Assembly (NCBI GenBank): GCA_000715855.1
Contig: KL571398.1
Span: 3,465 to 9,360 of the forward strand
Direction of reading: 5' to 3'
Origin: Actinoplanes liguriensis
Lineage (GTDB): Bacteria; Actinomycetota; Actinomycetes; Mycobacteriales; Micromonosporaceae
Length of the DNA: 5,896 nt
Positions 1 through 5,882 of the stretch are shown here, piece by piece. The position numbers and the translations under genes are program-made. The notes below the pieces were generated by a model, which was not told the DNA's origin, searched no databases, and worked only from the letters and a program-made list of their open reading frames with translations. Positions within the stretch are counted from its first letter, which is position 1; each line of letters begins with the position of its first letter.

Positions 1-15
1 GTGTATAAGAGACAG
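1..15. other. Nextera/Tn5 mosaic-end adapter remnant at contig edge
   Basis: The first 15 bases, GTGTATAAGAGACAG, are exactly the last 15 bases of the 19-bp Tn5 mosaic end used in tagmentation libraries. No transposase or other transposon sequence accompanies it, and two further copies occur in the window. I read it as untrimmed library adapter, not genomic DNA. It marks the end of a library fragment and truncates the minus-strand gene that runs off this edge. Confidence 0.95.
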
Positions 16-288
16 GGCGCGGACCGACTCGGCGACCCGGGACAGCTCGGCGTCGAGCCCGCACAGCGCCCGGGACAGCTCGTCGAGATGCTCGGTGAGG
101 GTGGTGTCGTCCCACCCGGAGACGTCGACGTCCCCCAGGGCCCGGACCGCGGCACGCAGCCGTGCGATCGACTCGAGCCGATCGCGAGTCCGAAGCCGAT
201 CCATGGTGGCGCGCGGGCCGGCGGGTTTCGCCCGGGCCACGCTGCTGGATCCGCCACCGCCCACAGGAACAGCAGTTATCGAACGCAT
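16..288 (-). CDS. Probable DUF222/HNH endonuclease family protein, N-terminal part only
   Basis: This is a partial gene entering from its start codon and cut off at the left edge by adapter sequence; about 91 genuine codons remain. An in-frame TAG at 300-298 makes the ATG at 288-286 the most upstream possible start. GTG at 240-238 and ATG at 204-202 are alternatives. The first 30 or so residues are Gly/Ser/Ala-rich and look disordered. They are followed by an Arg-rich amphipathic helical stretch, a short 'DVDVSGWDD' turn, and a second helix with LxELxRxLxxLDAELxRVAE character. That helix pattern resembles the N-terminus of actinobacterial DUF222 (REP13E12-like) proteins, which normally carry a C-terminal HNH nuclease domain; that half is not in the window. 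A perfect SOS box over the start supports the call, because REP13E12 genes of Mycobacterium tuberculosis are known LexA targets. The family assignment is inference from a short fragment; a coiled-coil protein of another family is possible. Confidence 0.55.
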
Positions 289-294
289 GTTCGA
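279..294 (-). promoter_or_regulatory. LexA/SOS box, TCGAAC-N4-GTTCGA
   Basis: The 16 bases TCGAACATGCGTTCGA (minus strand) match the actinobacterial SOS box TCGAAC-N4-GTTCGA with no mismatch in either 6-bp arm. The box starts directly after a TAGGAT -10 candidate and contains the ATG start codon of the leftmost gene in its spacer. LexA bound here would cover the transcription start and block the gene until RecA-stimulated LexA cleavage. The sequence match is seen directly; regulation by LexA is inferred from the consensus. Confidence 0.85.
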
Positions 295-300
295 ATCCTA
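295..300 (-). promoter_or_regulatory. -10 element (TAGGAT), possible leaderless promoter
   Basis: TAGGAT fits the actinobacterial TANNNT -10 pattern. It sits six bases upstream of the A of the ATG at 288, the spacing expected if transcription begins at the start codon itself (a leaderless mRNA, common in Actinobacteria). No good -35 is present: the best hexamer at 17-bp spacing is GTGTGA, which would overlap the stop codon of the upstream monooxygenase gene. An alternative reading is that AGGA within this element serves as a Shine-Dalgarno sequence 7 nt before the ATG, with transcription starting further upstream. Confidence 0.5.
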
Positions 301-317
301 ACAGGATCAACCGCCGA

Positions 318-1796
318 TCACACCGCCATCGCGTGTCGGAACTTGACCTCCGCGTCGGCCGGCTCGGCGCGCGCCGCGACGAAGCCGTCCGGGCGGACGA
401 GATAGAACAAACCCGGTTTGAGCGGCGTCGCCGGGGCCGCCGGGAAGATGTGCACCGGCAGGCCCAGGTCGGGTGCTTCCGGGCCCTCCACACCCCCGTA
501 CCCGTGGATCTGCCAATCGGCGGTGCGCAGCACCCCGAAGTTTCCACCGGCCCAGGGCAGGCGGCGGCCGACCACCGGATCACGACGGCCGTCCGGGGTC
601 CGCGCGTCCGGCCCGATCGGGTAGTGGACGCGGACCTGCGACACATACTGGAACAGCCGTGACCCGCCCCGCGTGCGCGGCAGCACCCGCGTCGCGATCG
701 GCGCGATCACCGGGATCAGCGCGGTCCGCAACGCCCGGGCCACCGGCCGGTCCGTCGTGATCGCCTGGAAGAGCCGGTCGGTGGTGGCGACCAGCGTCTT
801 CGCGACCGGCCGGCGCTCCGCCTCGTAGCGGTCCAGCCAGGAGTCCCGGCGGCGGCCCTGCAGCACGTCGGCGAGCTTGAACGCCAGATTGTGCGCATCC
901 TGCAAGCCGGTGTTCATGCCCTGCGCGCCGACCGGCGAATGCACATGACCGGCATCACCCGCCAGGAAGAACGGCCCGTCCCGGAACGCCGCGGCGACCC
1001 GGTGGTGCACCCGATACGTCGCGAACCAGCGGGCCTCCGCATACGTCACCGCGAACATCTCCCGGAGCCGGTCGCGCACATCCTCCTCGTCGAGGGCGCC
1101 GTCGCCGTCCTCGTCCCGCACCAGGCCGATCAACCGCCAGTTGCCGCGGCCCGGCATCGGGAATGCCAGCAGGAACTCCCGCCCCGACGGGCGCACGTTG
1201 ACCGAGCCGGTGACCAGGCCGGCCGCCGCGACCGCGTCCAGCACGTAGAACCGGTGCGCGTTGGTGCTGCCCTCGAAGGCGATCCGGCGGGCCTTGCGGA
1301 CCGCCGAGTTCGCCCCGTCACAACCGACGCAGAAGCGGGCCCGGACCGTATGGTTGCCGACCTTCGCCTCGATCCCCTCCTCCACCTGCACGACCGCGGT
1401 GACCGGGGTCTCCCAGACCACATCGCCGCCGAGCTTGCGCAGATTGTCGTAAAGGATCTCCTCGTTGCGGCTCTGTTCAAGAACCTCCAAGAAGGGGTAC
1501 GGCGTGACGCCCCGCCCCAGCGGCCCGAGCGGAACCCGGCCGAACACCCGGGAGCCGCTCCCCGGTGCCAGGCCCTCCGCCCGGGCGGCCGCGTCGAGGA
1601 CCTCGTCGCCGATGCCGAGCTGGTCGTAGATCTCCAGGCTGCGCGCCTGCACCACGAGCGCCCGGGACTCGCGGGTGGGACCGTCCTTGCCGTCCACCAC
1701 GAGCACCTGCACCCCGAGCCGGGTCAGCCAGTTGGCGAGCATCAGCCCGGTCGGGCCGGCGCCCACCACGAGGACCTCACACGACAGCTCGGTCAT
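318..1796 (-). CDS. FAD-dependent monooxygenase (group A flavoprotein hydroxylase)
   Basis: The 492-residue protein is a class A flavoprotein monooxygenase of the PHBH fold (FAD_binding_3), expected to hydroxylate an aromatic or polyketide-like substrate using NAD(P)H and O2. Three diagnostic motifs are intact and correctly spaced. The Rossmann GAGPTG is at residues 12-17. The DG motif 'CVGCDGANSAVR' lies at about 156-167, with D160 and G161. The GD motif 'LAGDAGHVHSPVGAQGMN' starts at about 278, with D281 contacting the FAD ribityl chain. The segment 'SRALVVQARSLEIYDQLG' (44-61) is the usual flavin-proximal region. Residues from about 390 onward form a shorter thioredoxin-like C-terminal domain ending in 'LVRPDGFVAAR', as in MhpA-, Rox- and PgaE-type enzymes. 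There is no signal peptide or membrane segment, so it should be cytosolic. GGAG six bases before the ATG (1803-1806) supports the start. The gene begins 18 nt after the M20 stop codon, suggesting co-transcription. The substrate cannot be told from sequence. Confidence 0.92.
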   Translation of the reverse strand: MTELSCEVLVVGAGPTGLMLANWLTRLGVQVLVVDGKDGPTRESRALVVQARSLEIYDQLGIGDEVLDAAARAEGLAPGSGSRVFGRVPLGPLGRGVTPYPFLEVLEQSRNEEILYDNLRKLGGDVVWETPVTAVVQVEEGIEAKVGNHTVRARFCVGCDGANSAVRKARRIAFEGSTNAHRFYVLDAVAAAGLVTGSVNVRPSGREFLLAFPMPGRGNWRLIGLVRDEDGDGALDEEDVRDRLREMFAVTYAEARWFATYRVHHRVAAAFRDGPFFLAGDAGHVHSPVGAQGMNTGLQDAHNLAFKLADVLQGRRRDSWLDRYEAERRPVAKTLVATTDRLFQAITTDRPVARALRTALIPVIAPIATRVLPRTRGGSRLFQYVSQVRVHYPIGPDARTPDGRRDPVVGRRLPWAGGNFGVLRTADWQIHGYGGVEGPEAPDLGLPVHIFPAAPATPLKPGLFYLVRPDGFVAARAEPADAEVKFRHAMAV

Positions 1797-1802
1797 CAGC
1801 GA

Positions 1803-1806
1803 CTCC
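1803..1806 (-). promoter_or_regulatory. Ribosome binding site of the monooxygenase gene
   Basis: GGAG lies six bases upstream of the ATG at 1796, inside the 18-nt gap after the dipeptidase stop codon. The short gap with its own Shine-Dalgarno sequence fits translation from a polycistronic message and supports the chosen start. Confidence 0.7.
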
Positions 1807-1814
1807 GTCCTACT

Positions 1815-3167
1815 TCACTTCGTCAGGGTCTCCGCAACGTTCTTGAGCAGCAGCGCCTCGGCGAAGCAGACCCGCTCGAACTCGCCCAGGTGCAGGCTCT
1901 CGTTCGGCCCGTGTGCCGCGGAATGCGGGTCTTCGACACCGGTGACCAGGATCGTCGCACCGGGGAACAGCTCTTGGAAGGTGGCGATGAACGGAATCGA
2001 CCCGCCGATGCCCATGTCGACCGGCTCCTCCCCGTCCCACGCGGAGCGGAACGCGGAACGAGCGGCCTCGAAACCGGGGCCGGTCGCGTCGATCACGCAC
2101 GGGTCGCCGTCGCTCTCCAGGGTCACCTCGATGTGCGCGCCCCACGGGACGTTCTTCTCCAGGTGAGACTTGACCGCGGCATACACCGACGTGGGGTCGT
2201 CGCCCGGCGCCACCCGTACGCCAATTTTCGCCTTTGCCGTCGCCTGCAAGGCGTTGGCCGCCTCCAGCGTGCGCGGCGCGTCGATGCCGAGCACCGAGAT
2301 CGACGGCTTGGTCCAGACCCGGTCGGTGATCGTGCCGCGGCCGACCAGCGACACGCCGTCGAGCACACCGGCCTCGTGGCGGAACCGGTCCTCCGGGTAG
2401 TCGACGCTCGCGCCCTCCCGGCCGACCAGGCCACCGACCGCGACCTCGCCGTCGTCGTCGTGCAGCGAGGTGAGCAGGCGGGACAGGGTCATCAGCGCAT
2501 CCGGCACAGCACCGCCGAACATGCCGCTGTGCACGGCGCTCTTCAGCACCCGGACCTCGACGAACAGGTTCACCAGGCCGCGCAGCGAGGTGGTCAGCGC
2601 GGGCCGGCCGATCTCCCAGTTCGCCGAGTCGGCGATCACGATCACGTCGGAGCGCAGCTCCTCCAGGTGGGCCTGGATGATCGCGTCGAGGGAATCCGAC
2701 CCGTATTCCTCCTCGCCCTCGACGAAGACGACCACCCCGACCGGGAGCTGGTCGCCGAAGGCACGCAGCGCGGCGACGTGAGCCATCACGCCGGCCTTGT
2801 CGTCGGCGGCGCCCCGGCCATACAACCGGCCGTCCCGCTCGGTCGGCTCGAACGGCTCGCTGTCCCACAGCGCGGGGTCGCCGGTCGGCTGCACGTCGTG
2901 GTGCGCGTAGAGCAGCACCGTCGGCGCGCCGGGCGGGGCGGGCTTACGACCGATCACCGCGGGCTGGCCGCCGTGCCGCACGATCTGCGTGTCGAGGCCA
3001 CAGCCCCGCAGCAGCTCGGCGACCGCCTCGGCGGACCGCTCCACGTGTGAATGGTCGAAACCCTCGAAAGCGATGCCCGGGATCCGCACCAACCGTTCCA
3101 GGTCGGCGCGGACACCGGGCATCCCCTGCGCGATGGTGGCGCGCAGCTCGGATTCAGTCAGGCTCAT
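1815..3167 (-). CDS. M20 family metallo-dipeptidase (dinuclear zinc peptidase)
   Basis: This 450-residue protein is a complete M20 peptidase of the carnosinase/dipeptidase type, which hydrolyses dipeptides or related amides with two metal ions. All the family's metal-site motifs can be placed: 'LYAHHDVQP' gives ligand H89 and catalytic D91; 'YGRGAADDKAG' gives bridging D122; 'EGEEEYGS' gives general base E153 and ligand E154; 'IADSANW' gives D180; 'DPHSAAHGPNE' near the C-terminus gives H419. The inserted dimerisation (lid) domain runs from about residue 190 to 310 and carries the typical 'AVHSGMFGG' with H213. No signal peptide is present, so it is probably cytosolic and acts in peptide turnover. 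The start lies 13 nt after the M48 stop and has only a weak upstream GGG as Shine-Dalgarno, which suggests translational coupling. Exact substrate specificity is unknown; deacylases of the same clan are less likely given the dipeptidase-like motifs. Confidence 0.94.
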   Translation of the reverse strand: MSLTESELRATIAQGMPGVRADLERLVRIPGIAFEGFDHSHVERSAEAVAELLRGCGLDTQIVRHGGQPAVIGRKPAPPGAPTVLLYAHHDVQPTGDPALWDSEPFEPTERDGRLYGRGAADDKAGVMAHVAALRAFGDQLPVGVVVFVEGEEEYGSDSLDAIIQAHLEELRSDVIVIADSANWEIGRPALTTSLRGLVNLFVEVRVLKSAVHSGMFGGAVPDALMTLSRLLTSLHDDDGEVAVGGLVGREGASVDYPEDRFRHEAGVLDGVSLVGRGTITDRVWTKPSISVLGIDAPRTLEAANALQATAKAKIGVRVAPGDDPTSVYAAVKSHLEKNVPWGAHIEVTLESDGDPCVIDATGPGFEAARSAFRSAWDGEEPVDMGIGGSIPFIATFQELFPGATILVTGVEDPHSAAHGPNESLHLGEFERVCFAEALLLKNVAETLTK

Positions 3168-3180
3168 CGCCCGATCGTAA

Positions 3181-4260
3181 TCAGCTCGCTTCGGCGTCGC
3201 CGCCGTTGCTGTCCCCCCGCGCGCGGCGACGGGCGTCGCTGGCCCAGTTCATCGCCCGGCCCGCGGCCGCACCGGCCATGTCCGTCGCACCGTCGCCGAC
3301 CCGGCGCAGCAGCCCGACCAGCGGGTCCTGCGAGTTGGCGAAATCTTCCTTGTACGACTTGGCGGCCGCCTTCGCGTCCTCGGAGAACGACGACTCGCCG
3401 TCCGAGTCACGGTGCGGGTAGTCGCCGCCGAGAATCTGCGCATAAGCCCCGGAGTCGACCCACTTGCGCAGCTCGGAGGCGCGCGCCACCGGGAACGGGT
3501 GAGTGCTCCACGCGGTCATGCCGAGCTTGTGAATGCTGTCCCGGATGTCGCCGCCACCCTCATACTCCGCGGCCTGCTCCAGGAACGCGGTGGTGTCGAT
3601 CTGCGACAGGTCGCCGCCACCGGCCAGCTTCATCAGCAGCCGCAGCGAGGCCGCCGGATCCTGACCCGCGAGCAGCCCGGCACGGTCGGCGGAGAGCTCC
3701 GCCTTGCGCCACCACTCCAGCATCCCGGCGATGATCGCCCGCAGCGCGATCGCGCCGACCGGGATCCAGCTGATGTTCGCCGCCCAGCTCGTCAGGATCA
3801 TCATGATCGTCTTGTAGACGGCGTGGCCGCTGCGCACATGGCCCAGCTCGTGCCCGAGCACGGCCCGCAGCTCGTCGTCGTCGAGCTTCTCCACCGCGGC
3901 CGTGGTGATCACGATGAACGGCTTGTCCAGACCGATCGCCGAACCGTTGATGATCGGCGACTGGGTCACGTAGAGCTCGGGCAGGTCGGCGATGTCCAGA
4001 GTGCTGGCCGCCTCGGTGAAACGCTGGTAGACCCGCGGGTACTGCCGGTGGTCGACGCGGATCGAGCCGGCCAGATAGCTCAGCCGGAAACCCCGCTCGT
4101 TCCACATCCCGAAGAACGTCTTCACCACGTCGTCGAAACCACGCAGCTCACGCAGGGCGGAGAGCGCGCCCCGATCGGCCGGGTGCTCCCAGGCCCGCGA
4201 GCTGATCCCGGTCAACGTCACACGGCGGCGTACCGGGCGGTTCTCGTCGTCGGTGGTCAT
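3181..4260 (-). CDS. M48 family zinc metalloprotease, probably membrane-associated
   Basis: The 359-residue protein has the M48 (HtpX/Ste24-like) zinc site: HELGH at 137-141 supplies H137, E138 and H141, and 'RKAELSADRAG' supplies the third ligand, E188. The conserved 'STHPFPVAR' follows at about 252-260. A hydrophobic stretch from about 150 to 181 between the two zinc-site elements could make one or two membrane segments, as in HtpX relatives. The N-terminal 90 or so residues are soluble-looking, without a signal peptide. The C-terminal 70 residues (after about 285) are charged and Ala/Gly-rich, ending in a basic patch, and look unstructured. M48 enzymes degrade or process membrane and misfolded proteins; the target here is unknown. 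The ATG is preceded by a strong Shine-Dalgarno region. The gene leads the close-packed M48-M20-monooxygenase set, with a stop codon 13 nt before the M20 start. Confidence 0.9.
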   Translation of the reverse strand: MTTDDENRPVRRRVTLTGISSRAWEHPADRGALSALRELRGFDDVVKTFFGMWNERGFRLSYLAGSIRVDHRQYPRVYQRFTEAASTLDIADLPELYVTQSPIINGSAIGLDKPFIVITTAAVEKLDDDELRAVLGHELGHVRSGHAVYKTIMMILTSWAANISWIPVGAIALRAIIAGMLEWWRKAELSADRAGLLAGQDPAASLRLLMKLAGGGDLSQIDTTAFLEQAAEYEGGGDIRDSIHKLGMTAWSTHPFPVARASELRKWVDSGAYAQILGGDYPHRDSDGESSFSEDAKAAAKSYKEDFANSQDPLVGLLRRVGDGATDMAGAAAGRAMNWASDARRRARGDSNGGDAEAS

Positions 4261-4261
4261 C

Positions 4262-4278
4262 GGATCACCCCGTCCTTT
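4262..4278 (-). promoter_or_regulatory. Extended Shine-Dalgarno of the M48 gene
   Basis: The minus strand reads GAAAGGACGGGGTGATC immediately before CG-ATG. It contains both halves of the full anti-SD complement (GAAAGGA and GGTGATC), separated by three extra bases. The GGGG core is 7 nt from the start codon. It is much stronger than the ribosome binding sites of the two genes that follow and fixes the ATG at 4260 as the start. Confidence 0.6.
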
Positions 4279-4316
4279 CCGGCTTTTTTGCGTACGGCGG
4301 CAGGAGCGCCGGACCC

Positions 4317-4322
4317 AACGTA
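4317..4322 (-). promoter_or_regulatory. Weak candidate -10 for the M48 operon
   Basis: The 98-nt gap between cobQ and the M48 gene (4261-4358) is the only intergenic space upstream of the M48 set large enough for a promoter. TACGTT here fits TANNNT and would give a leader of roughly 50 nt. The best -35 at 18-bp spacing is GACGAC, which is poor. I see no intrinsic terminator in the gap, so read-through from cobQ is also possible. Confidence 0.25.
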
Positions 4323-4358
4323 CGCCCGGGACGCAACGCTGTCGTCAGGGTCAGACCC

Positions 4359-4901
4359 CTACGGGGCGCCCGGCGGAACAAAGGGCATACCTGGTGGGGG
4401 GCCGTTTTCCACGAGCCGCCGGAGCGCGCCGGTGTCCAGGTGCTCCGCCACCAGATCGCCCAGCACGTCGAGGGCGCGCTCGCGGATCGTGGCGTACCGC
4501 GTGTCCGGCGCGACCGTGAACCCGTGCCGCCCGGCCTGCGCGGCGGCCACCGTCAGGAAACGGCGACGGAACTCATCAGACTCGAACGCCCCGTGCCAGT
4601 GCGTGCCGTAGACGTTGCCGGCCACGGCGCCCTCCGGCCGCCCGTCGGCGTAGCGCAGCAACGCCTCCGGGGCGCCCGAGGCGACGTACCCGTGATGGAT
4701 CTCGTAGCCGTGCACCGGCGCGCCCAAACCGGAGCCCTCGCTGCGGGCAAGGGTCTTACGCGCGGCGAACCTGATGCCGACCGGCAGCAGACCCAGGCCC
4801 GGCACGACGCCGCGACCGCTCTCCACCTCGTCGTCGATCGACCCGGCCAGCATCTGTCTCTTATACACCCCCGGCCAGCATCTGGACCCCGCCGCACACA
4901 C
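4359..4901 (-). CDS. cobQ: Cobyric acid synthase CobQ, C-terminal fragment (artefactual frameshift)
   Basis: This frame holds the C-terminal third of CobQ, the rest of the type 1 glutamine amidotransferase domain. Genuine sequence begins at about 4856 with '[16 protein letters not shown]'. The 15 or so residues before it (ending 'GVYKRQ') are an out-of-frame copy of upstream cobQ plus translated adapter, so the ATG at 4901 is not a real start. Family features that follow are '[11 protein letters not shown]', 'GYEIHHG', 'VYGTHWHG' with the probable catalytic histidine (residue 103 of this frame), and the actinomycete-style ending 'PFVPPGAP' before a TAG stop. Removing 28 nt (for example 4857-4884) puts this frame in register with the N-terminal fragment. 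The two then form one continuous gene from 5862 to 4359, and the junction reads '[20 protein letters not shown]' as expected for CobQ. Confidence 0.93.
   Translation of the reverse strand: MCAAGSRCWPGVYKRQMLAGSIDDEVESGRGVVPGLGLLPVGIRFAARKTLARSEGSGLGAPVHGYEIHHGYVASGAPEALLRYADGRPEGAVAGNVYGTHWHGAFESDEFRRRFLTVAAAQAGRHGFTVAPDTRYATIRERALDVLGDLVAEHLDTGALRRLVENGPPPGMPFVPPGAP
4842..4884. repeat. 15-bp direct repeat flanking the adapter in cobQ
   Basis: CCCGGCCAGCATCTG occurs at 4842-4856 and again at 4870-4884, with the adapter remnant between and partly overlapping the first copy (the shared bases CTG). Only one copy belongs to the gene, encoding 'QMLAG' on the minus strand. The repeat is part of the same assembly artefact. 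Confidence 0.9.
4854..4868. other. Nextera/Tn5 mosaic-end remnant inside cobQ (frameshifting)
   Basis: CTGTCTCTTATACAC is the first 15 bases of the reverse complement of the Tn5 mosaic end. It is flanked by two copies of CCCGGCCAGCATCTG, at 4842-4856 and 4870-4884, so one copy plus adapter makes a 28-nt net insertion. Taking out 28 nt restores the cobQ reading frame. This is an adapter read-through or chimeric-read artefact, not a transposon insertion: there is no element body, and the duplication is longer than Tn5's 9 bp. Confidence 0.95.
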
Positions 4902-5862
4902 CGACCAGCGGCTTCCCCGCGGCGGCGTGCGCGTGGACCGCGTCCGCCAGCCCGGTCTCGCGCAGCCAGGCCAGATCGCTGACAGTGGCCTTCGAACCGG
5001 GCAGCATCACCAGGTCGGCGTCGGCCACGTCACCAGGCTCGACGGTCAGATGCACCCGGACACCCGGCTCGGCGGCCAGCGCCTCGGCGTCGGTCGCGTT
5101 CGAGATCCGGGGCAGGCGGACCACCGCGACCCGCAGCCACTCGCGGCCCCGCGGCGGACCCGGGCGGCCCAGAGTCGTCCCATAGGCCAGCGAGTCCTCG
5201 GCATCCAGCCAGACATCCCGGTGGAACGGCAGCACACCGAGCACCGGACGCCCGGTGATCGCGGTGATCATGTCGTTGCCCGGTTGCAGAATGCTCAGAT
5301 CGCCGCGGAACTTGTTGGTGACGAAACCGGCGACCAGCGCCTGATCCTCCGCGGAGAGCAGGGCCAGCGTGCCGAAGAACGCCGCGAAGACCCCGCCGCG
5401 ATCGATGTCCCCGACCACGATGGCCGGCAGGCCGAACCGCCGGGCCAGACCCATGTTGACGAAATCACCGTCCCGCAGATTGATCTCGGCCGGGCTGCCG
5501 GCGCCCTCACAGATCACCGCGTCGTAGTCGCCGCGCAGGTCGGCAAGCGTGTCCCAGGCGAGTATAAGAGACAGGAGCAGGACGACCTGGCTCGAACGAT
5601 CACTGCCCGGCTTCAGCAACACCGGGTTGAACCGCAGGTCGGGAGCGAGGCCACAGGCTTCGGCCTGCATCGCCTGGGCCCGGCCGATCTCGCCGCCGCG
5701 GCCGTCGGGGGCGAGCACCACCACCGAGTTGTTGGACATGTTCTGGGCTTTGAACGGGGCTACCCGGACGCCCTCGCGGTGCAGCCAGCGGCAGATGCCG
5801 GCGGTGAGGATGCTCTTTCCGGCGTCCGACGTGGTGCCCGCCACCAGGAGTCCGCCGGTCAT
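4861..5862 (-). CDS. cobQ: Cobyric acid synthase CobQ, N-terminal fragment (artefactually broken)
   Basis: CobQ amidates the b, d, e and g side chains of adenosylcobyrinic acid a,c-diamide using glutamine and ATP, in late cobalamin synthesis. This frame carries the ATP-binding synthetase domain and the start of the amidotransferase domain. Visible motifs are 'GTTSDAGKS' (9-17, P-loop-like), '[12 protein letters not shown]' (35-46), '[12 protein letters not shown]' (58-69), '[17 protein letters not shown]' (79-95), '[17 protein letters not shown]' (117-133), '[19 protein letters not shown]' (151-169), 'NKFRGD' (183-188), '[15 protein letters not shown]' (287-301) and 'GVCGGVQML' with nucleophile C323. 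Two adapter remnants damage it. At 5562-5574 the adapter encodes 'LSLI' in place of part of the 'QVVLMGR...Y...L' region, losing about 18 residues net against my recollection of the Streptomyces protein. At 4854-4868 a 28-nt insertion shifts the frame, so this fragment ends falsely in 'GGV'. Rejoined with the C-terminal fragment it gives 491 residues, near 510 once the gap is restored, normal for CobQ. Confidence 0.95.
   Translation of the reverse strand: MTGGLLVAGTTSDAGKSILTAGICRWLHREGVRVAPFKAQNMSNNSVVVLAPDGRGGEIGRAQAMQAEACGLAPDLRFNPVLLKPGSDRSSQVVLLLSLILAWDTLADLRGDYDAVICEGAGSPAEINLRDGDFVNMGLARRFGLPAIVVGDIDRGGVFAAFFGTLALLSAEDQALVAGFVTNKFRGDLSILQPGNDMITAITGRPVLGVLPFHRDVWLDAEDSLAYGTTLGRPGPPRGREWLRVAVVRLPRISNATDAEALAAEPGVRVHLTVEPGDVADADLVMLPGSKATVSDLAWLRETGLADAVHAHAAAGKPLVGVCGGVQMLAGGV
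5562..5574. other. Nextera/Tn5 mosaic-end remnant inside cobQ (deletion junction)
   Basis: GTATAAGAGACAG is the last 13 bases of the Tn5 mosaic end. On the minus strand it is read through in frame as 'LSLI' between 'QVVLL' and '[20 protein letters not shown]'. In CobQ relatives about 28 residues separate QVVL from the 'LADLRG..YD' segment; here there are ten. The adapter thus marks a misjoin with an estimated net loss of about 54 nt. Confidence 0.93.
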
Positions 5863-5869
5863 GGTCTGC

Positions 5870-5882
5870 GGCCCTTCGGGCC
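5870..5882 (-). promoter_or_regulatory. cobQ ribosome binding site within a small hairpin
   Basis: The minus strand carries GAAGGG (5877-5872), nine bases before the cobQ ATG, as the only Shine-Dalgarno candidate. It lies inside the inverted repeat GGCCC-GAA-GGGCC, a 5-bp GC-only stem with a 3-nt loop, which could partly hide the site. The rest of the leader to the window edge is a G/C-only run, and the promoter lies outside the window, so no riboswitch can be assessed. Confidence 0.4.

Noticed and set aside
1..405. A plus-strand open frame at the left edge beginning 'MYKRQ'
   Set aside because: Its first residues are translated adapter. The rest is antisense to the DUF222-like gene and the end of the monooxygenase gene, and it shows no domain.
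891..3050. A 719-codon open frame on the plus strand
   Set aside because: It lies antisense to both the monooxygenase and the M20 genes, which have intact catalytic motifs. Its translation is a low-complexity Arg/His/Pro/Val mix with no recognisable domain. Long antisense frames are expected in high-GC coding DNA.
4283..4325. A terminator-like hairpin between cobQ and the M48 gene
   Set aside because: A CGGCG/CGCCG stem and a run of six T (plus strand) are present, but the T run precedes the stem on the plus strand and becomes an A run after it on the minus strand. Neither orientation gives a stem followed by a U tract.
3412..4611. A 399-codon open frame on the plus strand over the M48 gene and the end of cobQ
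   Set aside because: It is antisense to HELGH-containing M48 coding sequence, crosses the intergenic gap and runs into cobQ. The composition is shadow-like and no family is recognisable.
1..5574. A Tn5-like composite transposon bounded by mosaic ends
   Set aside because: The three mosaic-end pieces are partial (13-15 bp), no transposase or resistance gene lies between them, and they coincide with gene damage. Library adapter explains all of this.
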